Assembly: GCF_900112225.1 (NCBI RefSeq)
Contig: NZ_FOLD01000013.1
Span: 62,001-126,000, forward strand
Reading direction: 5' to 3'
Origin: Massilia yuzhufengensis
Lineage (GTDB): Bacteria; Pseudomonadota; Gammaproteobacteria; Burkholderiales; Burkholderiaceae_D
DNA: 64,000 nt
In this document: in pieces, positions 45,866 through 60,664 of the stretch
Position numbering within the stretch: the stretch's first letter is position 1
How the letters are laid out: each line of letters starts with the position of its first letter
Translations under genes and position numbers: made by a program
The notes under the pieces: generated by a model
What the model saw: only the letters and a program-made list of their open reading frames with translations
Database searches by the model: none
What the model was told of the DNA's origin: nothing

Positions 45866-47446
45866 TCAAGCCGCCTTCGCTTCCACAACGTCCTCTTCCA
45901 CCGGCTGCCGCATCAGGTAGTCAAACGCCGCCAGCGACGCCTTGGCCCCCTCGCCCACCGCGATCACGATCTGCTTGAACGGCACCGTGGTCACGTCCCC
46001 GGCCGCGAACACGCCCGGCACCGAGGTCTGCCCACGCGCATCGACTTCGATCTCGCCATGCGCCGACAGTTCCATCGTGCCCTTGAGCCATTCGGCATTG
46101 GGCACCAGGCCGATCTGCACGAACACGCCTTCCAGGTCGATCCGGTGCAGCTGGTTCGTATTGCGGTCCTTGTACGACAGGCCGTTGACGATCTGGCCGT
46201 CGCCGTGCACCTCGGTGGTCTGCGCCGACTTGATGACGGTGACGTTCTTCAGCGAGTTCAGCTTGCGCTGCAGGACCGCGTCGGCGCGCAGCTCGGCGCC
46301 GAATTCGATCAGGGTCACTTCCTTGACGATGCCCGCCAGGTCGATCGCCGCCTCGACGCCCGAATTGCCGCCGCCGATCACGGCCACGCGCTTGCCCTTG
46401 AACAGCGGGCCGTCGCAGTGCGGGCAGTACGCCACGCCCTTGTTGCGGTATTCCTTCTCGCCCGGCACGTTGATTTCGCGCCAGCGGGCGCCGGTGGCCA
46501 GGATCACGGTCTTGCTCTTGAGGACAGCGCCGGTTTCCGTATGCACCTCGATCAGCTTGCCCTGCACCAGCTTGTTGGCGCGCTGGGTATTCATGATGTC
46601 GACTTCGTAGTGCTTGACGTGCTCTTCCAGGGCGACGGCGAATTTCGGGCCGTCGGTTTCCTTCATCGAGACAAAGTTCTCGATGGCGAGCGTGTCCAGC
46701 ACCTGGCCGCCGAAGCGGTCGGCCAGCACGCCGGTACGGATGCCCTTGCGGGCGGCGTAGATGGCCGCGGCCGCGCCTGCAGGGCCGCCGCCGACGATCA
46801 GCACGTCGAACGGGTCTTTGGTGTTCAGTTCGGCAGCCTTGCGGGCGCCGGCCTTGGTGTCGATCTTGGCGAGGATCTCTTCGACGCTGGTGCGGCCCTG
46901 GCCGAAGTGCTGGCCGTTCAGGAACATCATCGGTACCGCCATGATCTGGCGCGCTTCGACTTCGCTCTTGAACACGCCGCCGTCGATGGCGACGACCTTG
47001 ATGCGTGGATTAATCACCGACATCGAATTGAGCGCCTGCACCACTTCAGGGCAGTTATGGCAGCTCAGCGAAATGAAGGTCTCGAAGACGTAATCGCCTT
47101 CCAGGTTGCGGATCTGCTCGATGACCGACGCGTCGAGCTTGATCGGGTGGCCACCCACCTGCAGCAGCGCCAGCACCAGCGACGAGAATTCGTGGCCCAG
47201 CGGGAGGCCGGCGAAACGCACGCCGATATCGGTGCCCACGCGCTGGATCGCGAACGAAGGCTTGCGCTCGTTGGCGTCGTCGCTCTGGCGCACCGTGATC
47301 TTGTCGCTCAGCGCGGCAATTTCAGCCAGCAGCTCATCCATTTCACGTGCTTTGGGGGAATCATCCAGCGATGCAACGAGCTCAATTGGCTGCACCACTT
47401 TTTCCAGATAGGCCTGCAATTGCTTCTTGAGGGTTGCGTCCAGCAT
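45866..47446 (-). CDS. ahpF: alkyl hydroperoxide reductase subunit F
   Basis: A 526-aa flavoprotein disulfide reductase that passes NADH electrons to AhpC. The N-terminal double thioredoxin-like domain has the redox pair SCHNC near residue 130. The FAD domain begins [15 protein letters not shown], and the second redox pair is YCPHC near 345. AAGGAAA precedes the start. It follows ahpC on the same strand. Confidence 0.96.
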   Translation of the reverse strand: MLDATLKKQLQAYLEKVVQPIELVASLDDSPKAREMDELLAEIAALSDKITVRQSDDANERKPSFAIQRVGTDIGVRFAGLPLGHEFSSLVLALLQVGGHPIKLDASVIEQIRNLEGDYVFETFISLSCHNCPEVVQALNSMSVINPRIKVVAIDGGVFKSEVEARQIMAVPMMFLNGQHFGQGRTSVEEILAKIDTKAGARKAAELNTKDPFDVLIVGGGPAGAAAAIYAARKGIRTGVLADRFGGQVLDTLAIENFVSMKETDGPKFAVALEEHVKHYEVDIMNTQRANKLVQGKLIEVHTETGAVLKSKTVILATGARWREINVPGEKEYRNKGVAYCPHCDGPLFKGKRVAVIGGGNSGVEAAIDLAGIVKEVTLIEFGAELRADAVLQRKLNSLKNVTVIKSAQTTEVHGDGQIVNGLSYKDRNTNQLHRIDLEGVFVQIGLVPNAEWLKGTMELSAHGEIEVDARGQTSVPGVFAAGDVTTVPFKQIVIAVGEGAKASLAAFDYLMRQPVEEDVVEAKAA

Positions 47447-47531
47447 GGTATTTTCCTTAATTGGTGTTAACGAGAGCAGAAATGCACCGGGCCGCCGCGG
47501 CGGCCCGGCAGGGTACTACTCAAGCAGGTGC

Positions 47532-48095
47532 TTAGATCTTGCCGACCAGGTCCAGCGACGGGGTCAGGGTTTCAGCGCCTTCGGTCCACTTGGCCGGGCA
47601 GACTTCACCTGGGTGCGAAGCGACGTACTGGGCTGCCTTCACTTTGCGCATCAGTTCCGATGCGTCGCGGCCGATGCCGTTGTCGTGCACTTCCATGACC
47701 TTGATCTGGCCTTCCGGATTGATCACGAAGGTACCGCGCAGTGCCATGCCTTCTTCTTCGATCATGACTTCGAAATTGCGCGACAGGACGCCGGTCGGGT
47801 CGCCGATCAGCGGGTAGTTCACTTTCTTGATGGCTTCCGAGGTATCGAACCATGCCTTGTGGGCGAAGTGGCTGTCGGTCGACACGCCGTACACCTTCAC
47901 GCCCATCTTTTCGAATTCCGGCTGGAACGCAGCCAGGTCTTCCAGTTCGGTCGGGCAAACGAAGGTGAAGTCAGCCGGGTAGAACATGACGACCGACCAG
48001 GTGCCCTTGAAGTTCTCTTCGGTCAGATCGATGAATTTGTTGTTGCTGAAAGCGGTTGCTTTGAACGGCTTGATCTGGGTGTTGATAAGGGACAT
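47532..48095 (-). CDS. ahpC: alkyl hydroperoxide reductase subunit C (peroxiredoxin)
   Basis: A 187-aa typical 2-Cys peroxiredoxin reducing peroxides. The peroxidatic cysteine is in [13 protein letters not shown] (about residue 47) and the resolving cysteine in GEVCPAKW near 166. AGGAG lies just before the ATG. The upstream region has an OxyR-type site and promoter. Confidence 0.97.
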   Translation of the reverse strand: MSLINTQIKPFKATAFSNNKFIDLTEENFKGTWSVVMFYPADFTFVCPTELEDLAAFQPEFEKMGVKVYGVSTDSHFAHKAWFDTSEAIKKVNYPLIGDPTGVLSRNFEVMIEEEGMALRGTFVINPEGQIKVMEVHDNGIGRDASELMRKVKAAQYVASHPGEVCPAKWTEGAETLTPSLDLVGKI

Positions 48096-48135
48096 GTAAT
48101 CTCCTGTTTCGGGGTTGATGAAGTTGATAGACGCC

Positions 48136-48164
48136 AGTGTACCGCTCTGGTCGACTTTTGTGAA
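48136..48164 (-). promoter_or_regulatory. ahpC promoter
   Basis: -35 TTCACA (48164-48159), a 17-base spacer, -10 TACACT (48141-48136). The predicted leader is about 35 bases. The OxyR site abuts the -35. Confidence 0.65.
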
Positions 48165-48201
48165 ATTGATTGATACGATACTGCCGATTGATTTTGACTA
48201 T
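48165..48201 (-). promoter_or_regulatory. OxyR-type binding site upstream of ahpC
   Basis: On the minus strand the elements ATAG, CAAT, ATCG and CAAT are each separated by seven bases. This fits ATAG-N7-CTAT-N7-ATAG-N7-CTAT at 13 of 16 positions, and the last element touches the -35. Confidence 0.65.
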
Positions 48202-48265
48202 CAGTGGCGCAGCCCGTGCAGTGTGGACGAAATGACAGCGGGGTGCAACCCGCGCTGTGAGTCAA

Positions 48266-48299
48266 CGTAGGGTGGTCGGCGCCGCCGACCGCGCGTTCA
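48266..48299 (+). repeat. dispersed palindrome, family A copy 4
   Basis: CGTAGGGTGGTCGGC, loop, GCCGACCGCGCGTTCA. Head-to-head with copy 5. Confidence 0.8.
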
Positions 48300-48316
48300 C
48301 ATCATCATGAGCCGCT

Positions 48317-48349
48317 TGAACGCGCGGCCGGCAAGCCGGCCACCCTACG
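48317..48349 (-). repeat. dispersed palindrome, family A copy 5
   Basis: Reverse-oriented copy, TGAACGCGCGGCCGGC then GCCGGCCACCCTACG, 17 bases after copy 4. Confidence 0.8.
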
Positions 48350-48361
48350 CTATCGGATCAA

Positions 48362-49576
48362 TCAGGCGGTAGTGGCAGCGCCGACCGTCTGCTCGCAAGT
48401 CGGCAGGATCAGCGTAAAGGTCGAGCCCTCGCCCGGCTTGCTGGTCACGCGCAACTCGCCCCCATGCGACACCGCCAGCTGGCGCGAGATGTACAGGCCC
48501 AGGCCGAGGCCCTTGGGCTCGCCGTTGCGCGCGCCGCGTTCATAGGGCTCGAAGATGCGATCCAGGTCGCTCGGGGCGATGCCCTTGCCTTCGTCGCGCA
48601 CGTCGATGCGCACCGTGTCGCCGGCGTACTGCACGCTCACCTCCACCGGCTGGCCGCCGCCGTAGCGCAGCGCATTGGTGAGCAGGTTGACCACCACCTG
48701 CTCGATGCGGAACTCGTCCCAGCAGCCCTGCACCGGATGGTGCGGCCGCAGCGCCAGCGTGGTGCCCATGCTGGAGGCCTGCAGCGACAGGTCGCTGACG
48801 ACGCGCTCGAGCAGGTCGATCAGTTCCACCTGGGCCGGACGGATCGACAGCTGGCCGCTGCGCATGCGCGAGACGTCGAGCATGTCGTCGATCAGGCGGA
48901 TCATGGCCTTGATCTGGCGTTCGTCGCGCTTGATCATGGCGTCGAACTGGTCGGGATTGATGGTGGCCAGCGTGCCGCGCTTGAGCTGCAGGCTGCGCAT
49001 CTGCGCTTCCAGGAACAGGGTATTGAGCGGCGTGCGCAGTTCGTGCGCCACCAGCGACATGAATTCGTCGCGCATGCGCAGCGAGCGTTGCAGCTCTTCC
49101 TGGGTCTGGTTCAGTTCGCGCAGCAGGGTTTCCTGCTCCTGGCGGCTGCGCTCCAGCGCCGCCATCTGGCGCTGCATCTGGCGGCGCTGCTGGTCGAGCG
49201 TGACGAACACGCTGGCCTTGCTGCGCACCGCGTCCGGGTCGAGCGGCTTGTACAGGAAGTCCACCGCGCCGGTCTCGTAGCCCTTGAAGGCGTAATTGAG
49301 TTCGCGCCCGGCGGCCGACACGAACACGATCGGGATGTTGCGGGTGCGGTCGGTACCGCGCATCAGTTCGGCCAGCTCGAAGCCGTCCATGTCCGGCATC
49401 TGCACGTCGAGGATGGCGAGCGCGAACTCGTGTTCGAGCATCAGCGCCAGCGCCTCGTCGCCGCTCGATGCCTGGAACACGAGGCGCTCAGGGGCCCGGA
49501 TCAGGGCGTCGAGCGCACGCAGGTTTTCCGGCAGGTCGTCGACGATGAGGAGTTTGGTTGGATCTTGGACGCTCAT
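48362..49576 (-). CDS. receiver-histidine kinase (REC-HisKA-HATPase)
   Basis: A 404-aa soluble kinase with an N-terminal receiver (phospho-acceptor in LAILDVQMPDMDG, about residue 56), a coiled linker, a HisKA dimerisation domain with the histidine in VAHELRTPLN (about 178) and an ATPase with NLLTNALRYGG and DEGKGIAP. It has no membrane segment, so it probably takes phosphate from or gives it to the hybrid kinase of the same operon. ATGA overlap with cheB. Confidence 0.92.
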   Translation of the reverse strand: MSVQDPTKLLIVDDLPENLRALDALIRAPERLVFQASSGDEALALMLEHEFALAILDVQMPDMDGFELAELMRGTDRTRNIPIVFVSAAGRELNYAFKGYETGAVDFLYKPLDPDAVRSKASVFVTLDQQRRQMQRQMAALERSRQEQETLLRELNQTQEELQRSLRMRDEFMSLVAHELRTPLNTLFLEAQMRSLQLKRGTLATINPDQFDAMIKRDERQIKAMIRLIDDMLDVSRMRSGQLSIRPAQVELIDLLERVVSDLSLQASSMGTTLALRPHHPVQGCWDEFRIEQVVVNLLTNALRYGGGQPVEVSVQYAGDTVRIDVRDEGKGIAPSDLDRIFEPYERGARNGEPKGLGLGLYISRQLAVSHGGELRVTSKPGEGSTFTLILPTCEQTVGAATTA

Positions 49577-50178
49577 TGGGTCTCCAGCATGGGAAGCAGT
49601 GTCCGGATGCCGGACAGTGGGAGCACGAGATGGGGTGCACAGCGGCGGATGGCTTCTCCGGGCATCGCGCTGGCCTGGGCCTCTTCAGGGTCCTGCACCA
49701 CGGTCAGGCCGCCGCGTTCGCGGATGCGGCACATGCCGTCGGCGCCATCGTGGTTGGCGCCGGTCAGCAGGATGCCGGCCAGTGCGGGACCGTAGGCGAT
49801 GGCGGCGGACTCCATCAGCACATCGATCGCAGGGCGGGCGAAATGCACGGGCGGTTCGCAGCTCAGCGAAAAACAGCGCTCGCGCTCGACCGACAGATGA
49901 TACCCCGAACCGGCGAAGTAGATCACCCCGCCCTCGATGGCTTCCTTGTCGCGCGCTTCGCGCACCGGCAGCGCGCTGCGCTGGTCGAAAAGCTCGGCCA
50001 GGCGGCTGTCGCGGTCGGCCGGCACGTGCAGGATGCACACCACTGCCGCGCTGAAGCCGCGGGGAATCGCCGGCAGCAGCCCGACCAGCGCATCGACCCC
50101 GCCGGCCGAGCCGCCGATGACGACCAGTTCGATGTGGCGCCCGCGCAGCGCCTCCTTGACGTCGTCCTGCGCCGTCAC
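49573..50178 (-). CDS. CheB-type protein methylesterase without receiver domain
   Basis: A 201-aa protein containing only the CheB catalytic domain. Serine is in GGSAGGVDAL (about residue 25), histidine in HVPAD and aspartate in GANHDGADG, completing the triad. Canonical CheB has an N-terminal receiver; here none is present. GTG 50178 is chosen because it overlaps the CheR stop as GTGA and has AAGGGTG upstream. It would remove methyl esters or deamidate a receptor-like substrate. The partner receptor is unknown. Confidence 0.85.
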   Translation of the reverse strand: MTAQDDVKEALRGRHIELVVIGGSAGGVDALVGLLPAIPRGFSAAVVCILHVPADRDSRLAELFDQRSALPVREARDKEAIEGGVIYFAGSGYHLSVERERCFSLSCEPPVHFARPAIDVLMESAAIAYGPALAGILLTGANHDGADGMCRIRERGGLTVVQDPEEAQASAMPGEAIRRCAPHLVLPLSGIRTLLPMLETQ

Positions 50179-51010
50179 ATCGCACCCTTGCGGAAGATGC
50201 GCTCGCGCCGCGCCAGTACGTCGAAACGGTCGGCATGGCTGGAGAAATCGATACTCTCCTTGCTGCCCAGGCCCAGGAAGCCGCGGTAGCACAGCGACTC
50301 GTGGAACAGGCCGAGCACGCGGTCCTGCAGCTTGCGGTTGAAGTAGATCAGCACATTGCGGCAGCTGACGAAATGGGTCTCCGAGAACACGCTGTCGGTG
50401 GCCAGGCTGTGGTCGGCGAAGGTCACGTTCTCGACCAGCACGCGGTCGAACAGCGCGCCGTCGTAGGCGGCCGTGTAGTACTCGGAAAACGCGCGCTTGC
50501 CGCCGGCCTTCTGGTAGTTCTCGGTGTACAGGCGCATGCGGTCGAGCGCGAACACGCCGCGCCGCGCCGCTTCCAGCGAGGCCGGGTTGATGTCGGTGGC
50601 GTAGATGATGCTGCGTTCGAGCAGACCTTCTTCCTGCAGCAGGATGGCCAGCGAATACACCTCTTCGCCGGTGCTGCAGCCGGCCACCCACAGCTTGAGC
50701 GACGGGTAGGTCTTCAGGAAGGGCACCACCTGTTCGCGGATCGCGAGGAAGTACTCGGGGTCGCGGAACATCTCGGTCACGGGAATCGTCAGGAACTGCA
50801 GCAGCTGGGCGAAGCCGTCCGGCGCGTGCATGACCTTCTCCTGCAGCGCGGAGACGGTCTCGCATTCCATCTCGCGCATGGCCACCAGGATGCGGCGCTT
50901 CTGCGACGCGCCGGTGTAGTCGCGGAAGTCGTAGTTGTACTTCAGGTAGACCGCTTCGACCAGCATTTTCAGCTCGATGTCGAAGTCGTCCGGCTGGTTG
51001 ACTAGCGTAT

Positions 51011-51014
<4 letters not shown>
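50175..51014 (-). CDS. CheR-type protein methyltransferase
   Basis: A 279-aa SAM-dependent glutamate methyltransferase: helical N-domain, VTEMFRDPEYF motif, SAM loop WVAGCSTGEEVYSLAI (about residue 105) and CRNVLIYF near 215. A TTG start at 51014 is proposed. It overlaps the hybrid kinase stop as TTGA, has GGAGCG five bases upstream, and the first in-frame ATG lies well inside. The previous gene is the kinase, the next is cheB. Confidence 0.82.
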
Positions 51015-54472
<3,458 letters not shown>

Positions 54473-54580
54473 GCGTGACCAAATGTTAGGAAAAAAATAT
54501 CCTAAGTGTAACGCATGGCCTCGATTATGGTCACACGATTGGGTGTCCGGAACACCACATATATTGTCAATACGAAAATA

Positions 54581-57127
<2,547 letters not shown>

Positions 57128-57200
57128 GCCATCCCCGCCATCATGGTCGATGGGCCATTCTCCCCCGCAAGCGCCGGCCCGACTGTGCGCTTTCGAACAG

Positions 57201-58454
57201 TTAAGGATGATCCGCGAGGGCGGCCAGGCGCGCAACCACGCTGTCGATGCCGTCCGGCGCGCGGAAGCGACGGCTGACTTCCTTGGCCCGCGAGGCGACA
57301 GCTGCGCCCGCAACCCGGCCCAGGGCGCCGGCCAGGGGGCCCGGCGCCAGCCGCGCCGCGCGCAGGCTGGCGCCCACGCCGAGCGCCCTAACTCGCGCGG
57401 CGTTGTCGAACTGGTCGTGGGCCAGCGGCACCACCAGTTGCGGCGTGCCGGCGCGCAGCGCTTCGGCGGTGGTGCCGATGCCGCCGTGGTGCACCAGCGC
57501 GGCCACGTGCGGCAGCAAAGCGCGCAGCGGCACGTAGTCTTGCCACAGCACGGGCGACGGCAGGTGGGCCGGCAGCTGCCCGCGGTGCGGCGTCAGGAAG
57601 ATCGCGCGCAGGCCGCGCCGCGCGCAGGCCGCCAGCGCGCAGCGGAAATAGTAGGCCGCCTGGCGATTGCCGGTGCCCGGCGTGAACACCACCGGCGGCG
57701 CGCCAGCCTCGATGAAGCGGGCGATCTCCGGCGCCAGCCCGGCATGCGGGTTGGGGTCGTAGAGCGGGAAGCCGGCGCGCAGCATGGGCTGGGGCCAGTC
57801 GGGCTGGGTGGGTGCGAACCATTCCGGGAACAGGGTGACCGACAGGTCCGGCACGCGCACGATGTGCTCGACCAGGTCCGCCACTGGGGCCAGGCCGTGG
57901 GTCGCCCGCGCCGCGTTCACATCGGGCAGCGCTACCTGGTTGATGAGGCGTTCGCCCAGGCTGCGCCACAGCCAGCGCCGCGCCGCCAGCGGCACCCAGC
58001 GCGGCACCGCCCACGGCCCCAGCATCAGCGGGTCGTGCACGGTCGGCAGGTTCGATGGCGCCAGGTAGGCCGCCGCCACCTTCAGGCCAGGACGGCCGGC
58101 GCGGCACAGGTCGGCCTCGGGCAGGGCCAGCGGATGGGCCAGCAGCACGATGCGCTCCCCGGCGGGCAGCGCGGCCACGAAGCCGGGGATCAGCGCCATG
58201 GCCGGGCGGGTCGCACGCCAGACCACGGCCAGGCCGCGGGTCGGGTGCCACAGGTCGGGATGGTCGAGCACCGCGTCGTCGGCCGGCAGGCCGTGGAACG
58301 CCAGTCCGGCCTGCGCCACGAAGGGCGCGTGCTGTTGCGGCCCCAGCATGGTCACGCGGTGGCCGGCGCCGTGCACTGCCAGCGCCACGCGCATGAAGGG
58401 GAACAGGTCGCCGGCCGAACCGATGGTGACAACGACGAAGTGGACCGGAGACAT
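57201..58454 (-). CDS. MGT/UGT-type glycosyltransferase
   Basis: A 417-aa GT-B glycosyltransferase of the macrolide/UDP-glycosyltransferase type. N-terminal acceptor domain ([16 protein letters not shown]). The C-terminal donor domain has the signature [20 protein letters not shown] near residue 320, ending with DQFDN. It transfers a sugar to a small molecule, with unknown acceptor. ATG 58454 begins the fold. It is followed 18 bases upstream by the PNPOx-like gene, so they may be cotranscribed. Confidence 0.85.
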   Translation of the reverse strand: MSPVHFVVVTIGSAGDLFPFMRVALAVHGAGHRVTMLGPQQHAPFVAQAGLAFHGLPADDAVLDHPDLWHPTRGLAVVWRATRPAMALIPGFVAALPAGERIVLLAHPLALPEADLCRAGRPGLKVAAAYLAPSNLPTVHDPLMLGPWAVPRWVPLAARRWLWRSLGERLINQVALPDVNAARATHGLAPVADLVEHIVRVPDLSVTLFPEWFAPTQPDWPQPMLRAGFPLYDPNPHAGLAPEIARFIEAGAPPVVFTPGTGNRQAAYYFRCALAACARRGLRAIFLTPHRGQLPAHLPSPVLWQDYVPLRALLPHVAALVHHGGIGTTAEALRAGTPQLVVPLAHDQFDNAARVRALGVGASLRAARLAPGPLAGALGRVAGAAVASRAKEVSRRFRAPDGIDSVVARLAALADHP

Positions 58455-58472
58455 GGCGTGGCCGGGCAAGGA

Positions 58473-59009
58473 TCAGAAAGTGAGCGTGCCTTCGATCGAG
58501 TCGTCCAGTGTCTTGCCGATGACGGCGCCGACCATCACTTTCGCGCCGGCGACCGCGTCGCCGTGCTTGTTGTCCCAGTAGTAGCCGCGGCGCGGGATGA
58601 AGCGGATGACCGTCACGCGCGGATCGTCCTCGCCTTCGGTGAACCAGGTCTTGAGCATGAAATTCCACAGCTCGTGAATGCGCTCGCGGTCGGTGAGCAC
58701 GTCCGCATAGCCCTCGACCTCGAGGAAGCCGGAGTGCGAACCCCTCTGGAAGTAGAGCTTGACCGCCGGGTTGGCCGCCAGTTCCTTGTTCTTGTGGCTG
58801 TCGCTGGCGCTCAGGAACCACAGCTGGCCGGAATCGTCCGCCTCGCGCACGCTCATCGGGCGCATGCCGCGGTTCGGCCCGATGCCCCCCTGCGTCACGA
58901 AGAAACACGTGTCCGCGTCATCCACGATGTCCTTGAGCCGCTGTACCGCTTCGGGTCCGCTCAGGTCGAGGCGGTTCTGTTCTGGCTGGTTACGATTGAT
59001 TGAATCCAT
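58473..59009 (-). CDS. PNPOx-like general stress protein (GSP26 type)
   Basis: A 178-aa split-barrel protein of the pyridoxamine-phosphate-oxidase-like family (general stress protein 26), which bind flavin. The motif [20 protein letters not shown] is typical of GSP26 relatives. It is likely cytoplasmic and binds FMN, FAD or F420-type flavin. The substrate is unknown. Confidence 0.82.
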   Translation of the reverse strand: MDSINRNQPEQNRLDLSGPEAVQRLKDIVDDADTCFFVTQGGIGPNRGMRPMSVREADDSGQLWFLSASDSHKNKELAANPAVKLYFQRGSHSGFLEVEGYADVLTDRERIHELWNFMLKTWFTEGEDDPRVTVIRFIPRRGYYWDNKHGDAVAGAKVMVGAVIGKTLDDSIEGTLTF

Positions 59010-59114
59010 AAGGTCTCCCTTAGGCCAGGGTGGCCGTTAAGAAACACTCTACCTGCGATGCACCAAACGGTATGTTGGCACACTAACACTAACGGTAAAT
59101 ACGGGCGCGTCCGG

Positions 59115-59555
59115 TCATTCCTGCGGCGCGCCCGGCGCCAGGGCCGCCGCCTGCGCCAGCCAGCGCGCGACCGTCTGCAGTTCTTCCTGGGTGAAGCCGT
59201 CGGCCAGGCGTGCGTTGAGCTCCACCAGCACTTCGCCGGCGCGCGCGCTGGCGCCGAGACCCTGCCCGGTCATGCGCAGCCGGGTCAGGCGCGCGTCGCC
59301 GGCATCGGCCACCCGCTCCACCAGCCCGGCCGCCTGCATGCGCTTGGACAGGTTGGTGACTGCCGCCGGCGCCACCCCCAGCTCCTGGGCGATCTCGCCG
59401 ATCGCCGCCTCGCCGCGCGAGCGCAGCACGAACAGCAGGCCGACCTGGGCCGCGCTGATGCCGTCCCAGGCGCCGGGACGCGCCTCGATCCAGCGCTGGA
59501 GCGAGCGCTGCGCACGATTGAGCAGCTGGGCGAAGCGGGGTTTAGCCCCCCGCAT
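59115..59555 (-). CDS. MarR-family transcriptional regulator
   Basis: A 146-aa dimeric winged-helix regulator. Helix-turn-helix AIGEIAQELGVAPAAVTNLS (about residues 50-70) and a wing with GDARLTRLRMT. GGAGGTG precedes ATG 59555. The gene overlaps the end of the hydrolase by 14 bases. A perfect GTTAAC-type palindrome at the operon promoter is the likely binding site, giving autorepression. Confidence 0.9.
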   Translation of the reverse strand: MRGAKPRFAQLLNRAQRSLQRWIEARPGAWDGISAAQVGLLFVLRSRGEAAIGEIAQELGVAPAAVTNLSKRMQAAGLVERVADAGDARLTRLRMTGQGLGASARAGEVLVELNARLADGFTQEELQTVARWLAQAAALAPGAPQE

Positions 59556-60435
59556 GGCGCGCCACCTCCGCCTGCTGCGCGTGGACGTGCAGCCAGTTGG
59601 CCACCTGCTTCCACAGCACCGGCTCGCAGCGCCGCCGGAAAAAGCCCATGTGCCCTAGCGCCGGCACGCCCGCCGCGCGCGGATCGATGTTGCGCCGTTC
59701 GATCCGCGCCCCGGCCAGGTGTGACACCAGCATGTCGACCGCCTGCGGGTTGGCCCACGGATCGTCGTCGAAGCCCAGCACCAGCAGCGGGATCGTCACG
59801 CGCGCCATGCGCCGCGCGGCGTCCACCTTGGGGTCGTCGAAGAAGTAGCGCGGCAGTGCGGTCCAGCTGGCCCACTGCAGCATGACGCCGCGCGGCAGGT
59901 CTTCGCCCAGCCCGAATCGGCGTCCCGGCATGTAGCCGAACAGCGCGCACAGCACCGGCGCCAGCACCCGCAGCATGAAACGCACCCGCAGCCGCTCGCC
60001 AAACCCGCGCACGGTGCGGCTCGCGCCCGCATGCGACGCCACCAGCACGGCCGCGCGCAGGCGGGCGGTCTCCGGCGACAGGCCGATCGCATGGCCGCCC
60101 ACGCTATGCCCCAGCGCCAGCAGCGGCAGGCCGGGAAAGCGTGCCTCGGCCCAGCGGGTGGCGATCGCCACGTCCTTGTCCATCCAGTCCGACATCGTGA
60201 CGCGCATGCCGCGCAGGCTGTGCGGGCGCGAGCGGCCGATGCCGCGGTAGTCGTAGGTAACGACGTTGAATCCCTGCCCGGCCATCCAGGCGGCGAAGGG
60301 TTCGTAATAGGTTTGCGTGACGGCGGTGGCCGGGTGCAGCACGACCGTGGCGGCGGCGCCGGGGACGGACCAGCAGGTCGCTTCAATGGGGATGCGGCCG
60401 GCGGGGATGGAGAGATGTTCGGGGTTCATATGCAT
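59542..60435 (-). CDS. alpha/beta hydrolase
   Basis: A 297-aa alpha/beta-hydrolase-fold protein. Nucleophile elbow GHSVGGHA (about residue 107), preceded by the strand YDYRGIGRSRP. Acid in LGFDDDPWANP and histidine in LGHMGFFRR near 275. Substrate unknown. It is in an operon with marR and probably under its control. ATG 60435 or the ATG six bases later. Confidence 0.87.
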   Translation of the reverse strand: MHMNPEHLSIPAGRIPIEATCWSVPGAAATVVLHPATAVTQTYYEPFAAWMAGQGFNVVTYDYRGIGRSRPHSLRGMRVTMSDWMDKDVAIATRWAEARFPGLPLLALGHSVGGHAIGLSPETARLRAAVLVASHAGASRTVRGFGERLRVRFMLRVLAPVLCALFGYMPGRRFGLGEDLPRGVMLQWASWTALPRYFFDDPKVDAARRMARVTIPLLVLGFDDDPWANPQAVDMLVSHLAGARIERRNIDPRAAGVPALGHMGFFRRRCEPVLWKQVANWLHVHAQQAEVARHAGG

Positions 60436-60439
60436 ACAT

Positions 60440-60455
60440 CGTTAACGTGTTAACG
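60440..60455 (-). promoter_or_regulatory. MarR-type operator
   Basis: CGTTAACGTGTTAACG is a perfect 16-bp palindrome directly downstream of the -10 element and four bases before the hydrolase start. Confidence 0.75.
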
Positions 60456-60484
60456 ACTTTAGCATTGGGGGGACAGCCGCGCAA
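60456..60484 (-). promoter_or_regulatory. promoter of the hydrolase-marR operon
   Basis: -35 TTGCGC (60484-60479), a 17-base spacer, -10 TAAAGT (60461-60456). The operator covers the predicted start site. Confidence 0.65.
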
Positions 60485-60528
60485 TCGGCCAAAGGAAGCA
60501 AGAGGGTGAGTGAGGCGGCGCTCGCTTT

Positions 60529-60545
60529 CATCGTTAACCGATGAA
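60529..60545 (-). promoter_or_regulatory. second GTTAAC-containing dyad
   Basis: TCATCGTTAACCGATGA, a near-perfect palindrome about 80 bases upstream of the operator. It could be a second regulator site. Confidence 0.35.
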
Positions 60546-60605
60546 CGTCATTCCCTCCAAGTTTGCGTGAGGGTCCGCTGCGCGCAAACGTGGCTTGCGC
60601 AAAAC

Positions 60606-60634
60606 TCAGGCTCCCGCCTTCGCGGGAGCGACGG
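60606..60634 (-). repeat. dispersed palindrome, family B copy 5
   Basis: Core CTCCCGCCTTCGCGGGAG, ending GACGG. A partial mate-like CGTCATTCCCT lies at 60546-60556. Confidence 0.65.
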
Positions 60635-60664
60635 TCTTACTGCTACGTAAATGATCGGAGGAGC

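Noticed and set aside
49573-50865. 430-codon minus-strand frame running through cheR into cheB
   Set aside because: The first half is out of frame with cheR and makes no sense. The CheB portion begins at GTG 50178.
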